A DNA stretch of 47,128 nucleotides from Lentimicrobium sp. (GTDB lineage: Bacteria; Bacteroidota; Bacteroidia; Bacteroidales; Lentimicrobiaceae). The position numbers were made by a program, and so were the translations under genes. The stretch spans positions 1 to 47,128 of the forward strand of contig JAMLHF010000035.1 of assembly GCA_023957275.1 (NCBI GenBank). The letters are read 5' to 3'. Shown here in pieces: positions 42,604-47,128 of the stretch; the first letter of the stretch is position 1, and each line of letters begins with the position of its first letter. The notes beneath the pieces were generated by a model, which had not been told where the DNA came from, ran no database searches, and worked only from the letters and a program-made list of their open reading frames with translations.

Positions 42604-44045
42604 ATCTTGGTTATCAATCGTTTAATATCGCGGCGATATAGAATCACCAATGAAGAAATCAGAATCAGTACGGAAAGAATAGCCGAAGTATACTGTCCCA
42701 TACCTACGGTATACTTTGATATTTCAAGCAATATTATCAGGCCCATGCAGATGAGTGGACTGTAAAGCAACTTGCCGAGATTCCAGTTAAACGGCCGAAT
42801 GCGTTGGGCGTAAATGTATGCCCCGATAACCTGGATAACATCTGCTGCCATAATCGAAATAATGGCACCATAAATCAAGAATCGGGGAATCAGAATAAGG
42901 TTCAGCAGAATATTAACCAGCAGACTGGCGATGTTAAGATACAAGAAAAATTTAGTTTTTTTCTCGTAATACATTACAAATGAAAATATTACATATTGTG
43001 TTCGCGGCAGATAGCGGATAAATATCAAGGCTATGAAAGAAGAGGCCAGTCGCACATCGGTTTCATAGAACAAGGTAAGATACGCCATTACAGGAAGGAT
43101 GGCCAGCGCTATAATAAGCTGTGACTGGGCCATCAACATATTGGACAGTGATCGTATTTCCTCTTCATGCTTCAGTGTACCCTCCTTCATATAGCGAAAT
43201 ATCTCTGGCTGGGTTGCAGCCTGAAGTCCCTGCATGATGATTTGCATACCCAGCGCAAAATTCACTGCAGTAAAATAAATACCAAGATCACTGGGGAATC
43301 GCTCCATAAAGTATTTATCGGCGAAATTTAATCCCCATGCCAAAACGCCGTACTGTACCAAAGGCCAGGCGAATCGGTTCATTTCGTTTAAAATTCCCCT
43401 GCTGTACCTTATCCCGCTTCTGTGATATGTAACTAGAATAACACCGGCTGAAACGATGCTGCTTCCGATAGCACTTCCATAAACATATCCTATAAACGAC
43501 ATTTCAAAATAGAAAAGACCGATCAGCTGAAAACCAGTTCGTACAATTGCATTGCCAATATTAACGATGATAAAAGCCTGGACGCGTTTCTCGTTCCGGT
43601 ACAAAGCTGCAGCGGTTGTAATAATAGACCGGTTGATACCGGTAATAATTGCTGCAAAACCGAAGCTTCCGAAATTACGGAGTCCTTCCTGAGAAAAAAT
43701 ATTCCCTATATAGTGTTGTAAAAAGAAAGATGCCGTCAACAATATCAAACCCCGCAACAGTATGGAATTAAACACTGAGGAAACCATGCAGTTGTATGAC
43801 TCACGATTGTCTTCCACATCGTAAAGAAAACGGGAAATGGCATTACCCATAGAAAACAGGGTGATGGTAAATGCCAGGGAGGTCACCATTTCTGCAATAC
43901 CAATCTGAGAAAAATCTATCGCATTCAGCCGTTCATTGCCTTCAATAATGGGCTGAATAAGAACCTGAAGGACAGGTGGCACTGCTGCCACGCCTGAATA
44001 GACGAGCGATAATTTAAGGTGTTCCTTTACATTCAGACGAGTCAT
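42600..44045 (-). CDS. Polysaccharide flippase (Wzx/MATE-like)
   Basis: 481 residues with 12-14 predicted membrane helices, starting with the basic segment MTRLNVKEHLKLSLVYSGVA that often opens Wzx proteins. Loops contain ISRFLYDVEDNRESYN, GSFGFAAIITGINRS and FADKYFMERFPSDLGIYFTAVNFALG, the last fitting the conserved central part of polysaccharide synthase/Wzx families. It would flip lipid-linked glycan units across the inner membrane. Stop overlaps the start of the transferase gene by 4 bp. A TATTTTTG box lies 17 nt before its ATG. Confidence 0.85.
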   Translation of the reverse strand: MTRLNVKEHLKLSLVYSGVAAVPPVLQVLIQPIIEGNERLNAIDFSQIGIAEMVTSLAFTITLFSMGNAISRFLYDVEDNRESYNCMVSSVFNSILLRGLILLTASFFLQHYIGNIFSQEGLRNFGSFGFAAIITGINRSIITTAAALYRNEKRVQAFIIVNIGNAIVRTGFQLIGLFYFEMSFIGYVYGSAIGSSIVSAGVILVTYHRSGIRYSRGILNEMNRFAWPLVQYGVLAWGLNFADKYFMERFPSDLGIYFTAVNFALGMQIIMQGLQAATQPEIFRYMKEGTLKHEEEIRSLSNMLMAQSQLIIALAILPVMAYLTLFYETDVRLASSFIALIFIRYLPRTQYVIFSFVMYYEKKTKFFLYLNIASLLVNILLNLILIPRFLIYGAIISIMAADVIQVIGAYIYAQRIRPFNWNLGKLLYSPLICMGLIILLEISKYTVGMGQYTSAILSVLILISSLVILYRRDIKRLITKI

Positions 44046-44062
44046 GCAGTGATTGTGAACTG

Positions 44063-44070
44063 CAAAAATA
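44063..44070 (-). promoter_or_regulatory. Putative -7 box for the flippase-transferase unit
   Basis: TATTTTTG on the minus strand, 17 nt before the start at 44045. Confidence 0.5.
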
Positions 44071-44147
44071 AGGCTGATTCAGTTAAAAGCGAAGAAATTA
44101 CGCACAAACGACACTTTAAGTGGGATTTTGTGAGTATTAAAAGCTCA

Positions 44148-46454
44148 CTAGTACAAAAGTGTTACGCTTCCATAAGTCTTAACAAAAGTAAAACGACCTT
44201 CTCGGGTGCAGCGTTCAATGTCGAAAACGACGAAATATACACCTGCAGGACAGCGTTCATTAAGAAAATATCCATCCCAGCCCTCTTCCGGATCATTAGT
44301 TTCGAAAAGTATTGCGCCCCAGCGATTGGCAATTGTCATCTTATAACGACCGGCATCGTGCAATACAGGCTTGAAGGTATCGTTGACGCCATCATAATTA
44401 GGAGTAAATACATTGGGAATCTTCATGCTGAATTCACAACACATGAATACTTCTACAGAATCGGTTGCCGAACACTGATCTGCCGTTAATGCAACCAGAC
44501 TATAAATCCCAGGATTATCAACGTGATATACCGAAACATTCGTACCATCCTGCCACCGATAAGTCGCAAATCCGGAAGCACTCAAGTCAATTCCTTCTGG
44601 CGAACACAACATTGTATCTGCACCTATAAATAAGTCGGGTACGTAAAAATAATCTACTGAAAAACGGTGCTCGGAATGGCATCCAAATGTATCGGTTTTC
44701 TTTACGAAATAGGTACCGGGATCAGTGATGGTACGTGTGGATGAAGTTAGCATATCGTTCCACAGATATTCAAACTGATCGTTACCTGCTGATACGATAA
44801 GCAATGAATCGGGACAAATAGTGTAACTGCCTGGGAGGTCAATCTCAGGACCTGGGATAGTAACCACATTTGCCGTGTCAGATGCTAAACATCCGAATTC
44901 AGACGTTTTTCTTACCCAGTATTTACCGGGAATCGAAACATTTATTGCTGGGCTTGTAAGTCCATTATTCCACAAATAATTAAATCCCGATTCACCGGCG
45001 AAAAGTGTTGCATCACCACCTTCACATAGTTTAAGTGTATCGGGCAGAGTAGTCTGTGGCATGGGATATATTTCAACTTCCACAGAGGCTTCCAGCTCAC
45101 TACCACCCGAGCTGATCTTAAAAGTTACAGTGTAATTTCCCGGAGCTGAGAAACGATGTTGCGGATTCAGAATGTCAGACGTATTATCAGTAGAAAGCGG
45201 ATCTCCAAAATTCCAGAGAACCCAATCGTGATTTTGCTGAAGATTTCCGAATAGGTTAGCACTAAAGTGAACCGCATCCTCAAGACAGGAGTTCGTACCG
45301 TTGAGGGTGATGGCAGGAACAAAATAACTCTGAATGAATGTTGGCAATCCCATCAGCGAGCCCCGGGTCGCTCCAAGATACAGGGACTCGTCCACATAGT
45401 TGCAGGCAGTTCCTTCCTCATTCGGGTTATTAATCACGCCCAGGTATCTGCTAACTACATCGGGGCGGTTATAGCGGGCAACATAAATCTTTCCGTCTGG
45501 CCCCATTTGCAGGCAACCAGGAGCCATTCCGGTTGATGCAATCAATGTCCTGGTTTTTAGCTGGAGATTTATCTGATAAATTTGTTTGAGATCATAGGAT
45601 ACCGAAGCATAAAGAAAATGAGAATCGCCTGAGAACTCAACACCATACGTGGCATCAGGGAATGAATATACGGAATGAAAACTCACATCACCTGTCCCAG
45701 GGTTAAAATTGAACACTTCCACCCGGCGTTCATGGTAGGTTGCCATACCAAGATACCTGCCATCAGTCGAAAACTTAAGGCAACCCTGAACTCCATTATT
45801 TATAATCTGACCAGCGAATGACGATTTAACAGTCGAACTTACACCAGAAGAGGTAACAAGATAACTTTTGAATTCATTGGATTCACGTTCATGAATAACA
45901 ACCCATACATCGATGTGATTTAAGTGCCTGACAGCAGAAATTTTCTCAGTAGAATTTGACTGCAGAAAAACATTTTTGGTCACTACAGCTCCCATTCCCC
46001 CTGCCTGTGTCATATCAACAACCGAATAATAAAGATCACCGTCAGAATAAGCATAGTCAACGGTAAATACAATATATCGGGTATCATTATTGGGAAGCGG
46101 AACAATAACACCCGATTGGGTTGAAGAGGGATGGCCATTTAGCCCTGTACCATTTACCATTGGCTGATGCGTTCGGTTATAAATGGTCATTCCATCCGTA
46201 TAAAAAAGCAAATTTCCATTATAATCACTAATAGAAGCTACTCCTTCAAAATTATCTATTACGCCATCAAAAAGCACCTGAGGTGAACCGCTTGAAAAGT
46301 CAATACCGGCATTCTTGCCGAAATACCAGACATTTCCATGTTTTTGAGCCCATAGAGAAGGTGAAAATTCAAAGAGGATCAGTCCAAAAGCTAAGAATTG
46401 GAAAAAACTCCGAATAATAATACCTAAAAAGATTGAAAAAGATCTTTGTTGCAC
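44148..46454 (-). CDS. T9SS type B (CHU_C) surface protein with propeller and PKD domain
   Basis: 768 residues. Signal peptide about 1-37 (long, ending ...SLWAQ). Propeller-like region about 38-370 with NGNLLFYTDGMTIYN and MGPDGKIYVARYN motifs, the same plan as residues 25-385 of the gene at 2929. A PKD domain about 385-460 (WVLWNFGDP...NPQHRFSAPGNYTV), three short Ig-like/gliding-type repeats (about 465-680; FNYLWNNGLTSP, GKYWVRKTSEFGC, FEYLWNDMLTSS), and the CHU_C sorting domain about 684-768 (IPNVFTPNYDGVNDTFKP, IANRWGAILFET, GVYFVVF). It lacks the SprB-like and cohesin-like parts. Same strand as, and 102 bp upstream of, the flippase gene, with a separate promoter between. Surface role inferred. 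Confidence 0.88.
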   Translation of the reverse strand: MQQRSFSIFLGIIIRSFFQFLAFGLILFEFSPSLWAQKHGNVWYFGKNAGIDFSSGSPQVLFDGVIDNFEGVASISDYNGNLLFYTDGMTIYNRTHQPMVNGTGLNGHPSSTQSGVIVPLPNNDTRYIVFTVDYAYSDGDLYYSVVDMTQAGGMGAVVTKNVFLQSNSTEKISAVRHLNHIDVWVVIHERESNEFKSYLVTSSGVSSTVKSSFAGQIINNGVQGCLKFSTDGRYLGMATYHERRVEVFNFNPGTGDVSFHSVYSFPDATYGVEFSGDSHFLYASVSYDLKQIYQINLQLKTRTLIASTGMAPGCLQMGPDGKIYVARYNRPDVVSRYLGVINNPNEEGTACNYVDESLYLGATRGSLMGLPTFIQSYFVPAITLNGTNSCLEDAVHFSANLFGNLQQNHDWVLWNFGDPLSTDNTSDILNPQHRFSAPGNYTVTFKISSGGSELEASVEVEIYPMPQTTLPDTLKLCEGGDATLFAGESGFNYLWNNGLTSPAINVSIPGKYWVRKTSEFGCLASDTANVVTIPGPEIDLPGSYTICPDSLLIVSAGNDQFEYLWNDMLTSSTRTITDPGTYFVKKTDTFGCHSEHRFSVDYFYVPDLFIGADTMLCSPEGIDLSASGFATYRWQDGTNVSVYHVDNPGIYSLVALTADQCSATDSVEVFMCCEFSMKIPNVFTPNYDGVNDTFKPVLHDAGRYKMTIANRWGAILFETNDPEEGWDGYFLNERCPAGVYFVVFDIERCTREGRFTFVKTYGSVTLLY

Positions 46455-46684
46455 GAAATAAGAAATAATTATTTATAATTAAGGTTATTACAATTTCAAT
46501 TAAACTAATTCAGGATACTTTAGATCATTGACTAATCCTAACATAATGATTACATATCTTTAATATGTTATAATAAATCAATGAAATCCGGAGCGTAAAT
46601 TTATAAAAAAGGATCATCATCAATAACTAAAATGGAAATTAAATCCCTATATCTGAAATTTATTAACACTGTTGTCCCGTTATA
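46455..46684. other. AT-rich non-coding stretch
   Basis: No gene seen; upstream region of the minus-strand T9SS gene. A 35-codon open frame from 46632 runs into the palindromic element and is not credible. Confidence 0.5.
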
Positions 46685-46905
46685 TTATGAAATTACCTTC
46701 GGTGAGCTCTCCGCCCCTGACGGATCGGTTCTTCGCTAGCGGTCAGAATGACTTTGATTTACATGATCTTGACGTGGAGGGGGCTTGGTGGCATCTATGC
46801 CGCCACCAAGCCCCCTTTGATTAGCGTTATTGTATTGTCATTCTGAACGTAACCTAGTGAAGTAAAGAACCGACCAAAGGGAGTTCACCAAAGGTAATCT
46901 CATAA
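46685..46905. repeat. Large nested inverted-repeat element, family B
   Basis: The outer arms pair imperfectly from 46685 (ttatgaaattaccttcggtg) with the end at 46905 (the complement reads ttatgagattacctttggtg). Middle arms are 46726-46752 (ending gtcagaatgac) and 46837-46872 (gtcattctgaacg ... aagaaccg). The core is a perfect 14-bp hairpin, 46779-46792 (gggggcttggtggc) with 46802-46815 (gccaccaagccccc). Because the arms are inverted copies, both strands read a similar short peptide (YEITFGEL), with no sign of a true gene. Confidence 0.8.
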
Positions 46906-47128
46906 CTCCTTCCAAAGGTATACCTGATAATAATGATTTATTATACAGCAAAATCAATAGCTCATATATAATACAATCCTATCACCTTCATCAGATATTT
47001 AATATTAAAACTTATTTTAAATACAAATATTTATTGAATGATACTAATTTATAGTATGTTTACCTAAAAGTAACCATAGAACTAAAGAGAATAATTCCGG
47101 GAATCACTATGAACGCTGATTCTTTCCG
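46906..47128. other. AT-rich non-coding stretch at the window end
   Basis: No supported gene. An ATG at 47109 could open a coding region beyond the window, but only six codons are visible. Confidence 0.4.

Noticed and set aside
46632-46739. Small gene encoding the YEITFGEL peptide
   Set aside because: The frame runs into an inverted-repeat arm, and the same peptide appears from the opposite arm.
47109-47128. Start of a new gene at the window edge
   Set aside because: Only six codons visible and no promoter box at the usual distance.

Overview
The window looks like a chromosomal segment of a Bacteroidota bacterium (Cytophaga/Flavobacterium/Bacteroidales side). Evidence: secreted proteins ending in type IX secretion (T9SS) C-terminal domains of both type B (CHU_C) and type A; Bacteroidota-restricted families (DUF5606, DUF6427, DUF4834, an ISAon1-like transposase); and Bacteroidota TAnnTTTG promoter boxes in front of many genes, at a nearly constant 17-22 nt from the start codon. 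I cannot name the species.

Region 1 (1-12.8 kb) is accessory and rearranged. Two large T9SS type B adhesin-like genes share a nearly identical 1.9 kb 3' module (SprB-type repeats, a cohesin-like domain, an Ig-like domain, the CHU_C sorting domain). Next come an AAA/DUF4143 ATPase broken by a 2-bp insertion, two short remnants of further CHU_C gene ends, a badly decayed Ycf48/BNR-repeat gene with a type A sorting domain, a 5'-truncated ISAon1/ISL3-like insertion sequence sitting on that gene's start codon, a second copy of the ATPase 3' end, and three copies of a ~150 bp nested inverted repeat.

Region 2 (12.8-31.8 kb) is mostly housekeeping: DUF5606, pyrK-pyrD, a TM2/DUF2752 pair, a stand-alone elongation factor G, purD, DUF6427, rnhB, a beta-barrel-like protein, a large membrane-anchored propeller protein, a glucosaminidase/LysM enzyme, a two-component system joined to rsmG, pepD, the small rpmH gene and DUF4834. 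Several clear intrinsic terminators separate the units.

Region 3 (31.8-46.5 kb) is a surface-glycan locus: a YfhO-like membrane protein, a GT-B glycosyltransferase, wecB, a hexapeptide acyltransferase, a divergent GpsA-like dehydrogenase, a nonulosonic-acid trio (SpsF-type cytidylyltransferase, NeuB-type synthase, KdsC-type phosphatase), then on the other strand an undefined GT-B/glycerophosphotransferase-like protein, a Wzx-type flippase and a third T9SS type B protein. The trio would make and activate a sialic-acid-like sugar; the transferase and flippase would build and export a glycan carrying it; the T9SS protein may be a surface client. These functional links are inference.

The window ends in an AT-rich intergenic stretch carrying a ~220 bp palindromic element (46685-46905) with the same plan as the repeats of region 1: outer arms meeting as ATGAC...GTCAT around a GC-rich hairpin. 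I saw no rRNA, tRNA, CRISPR array or phage genes.
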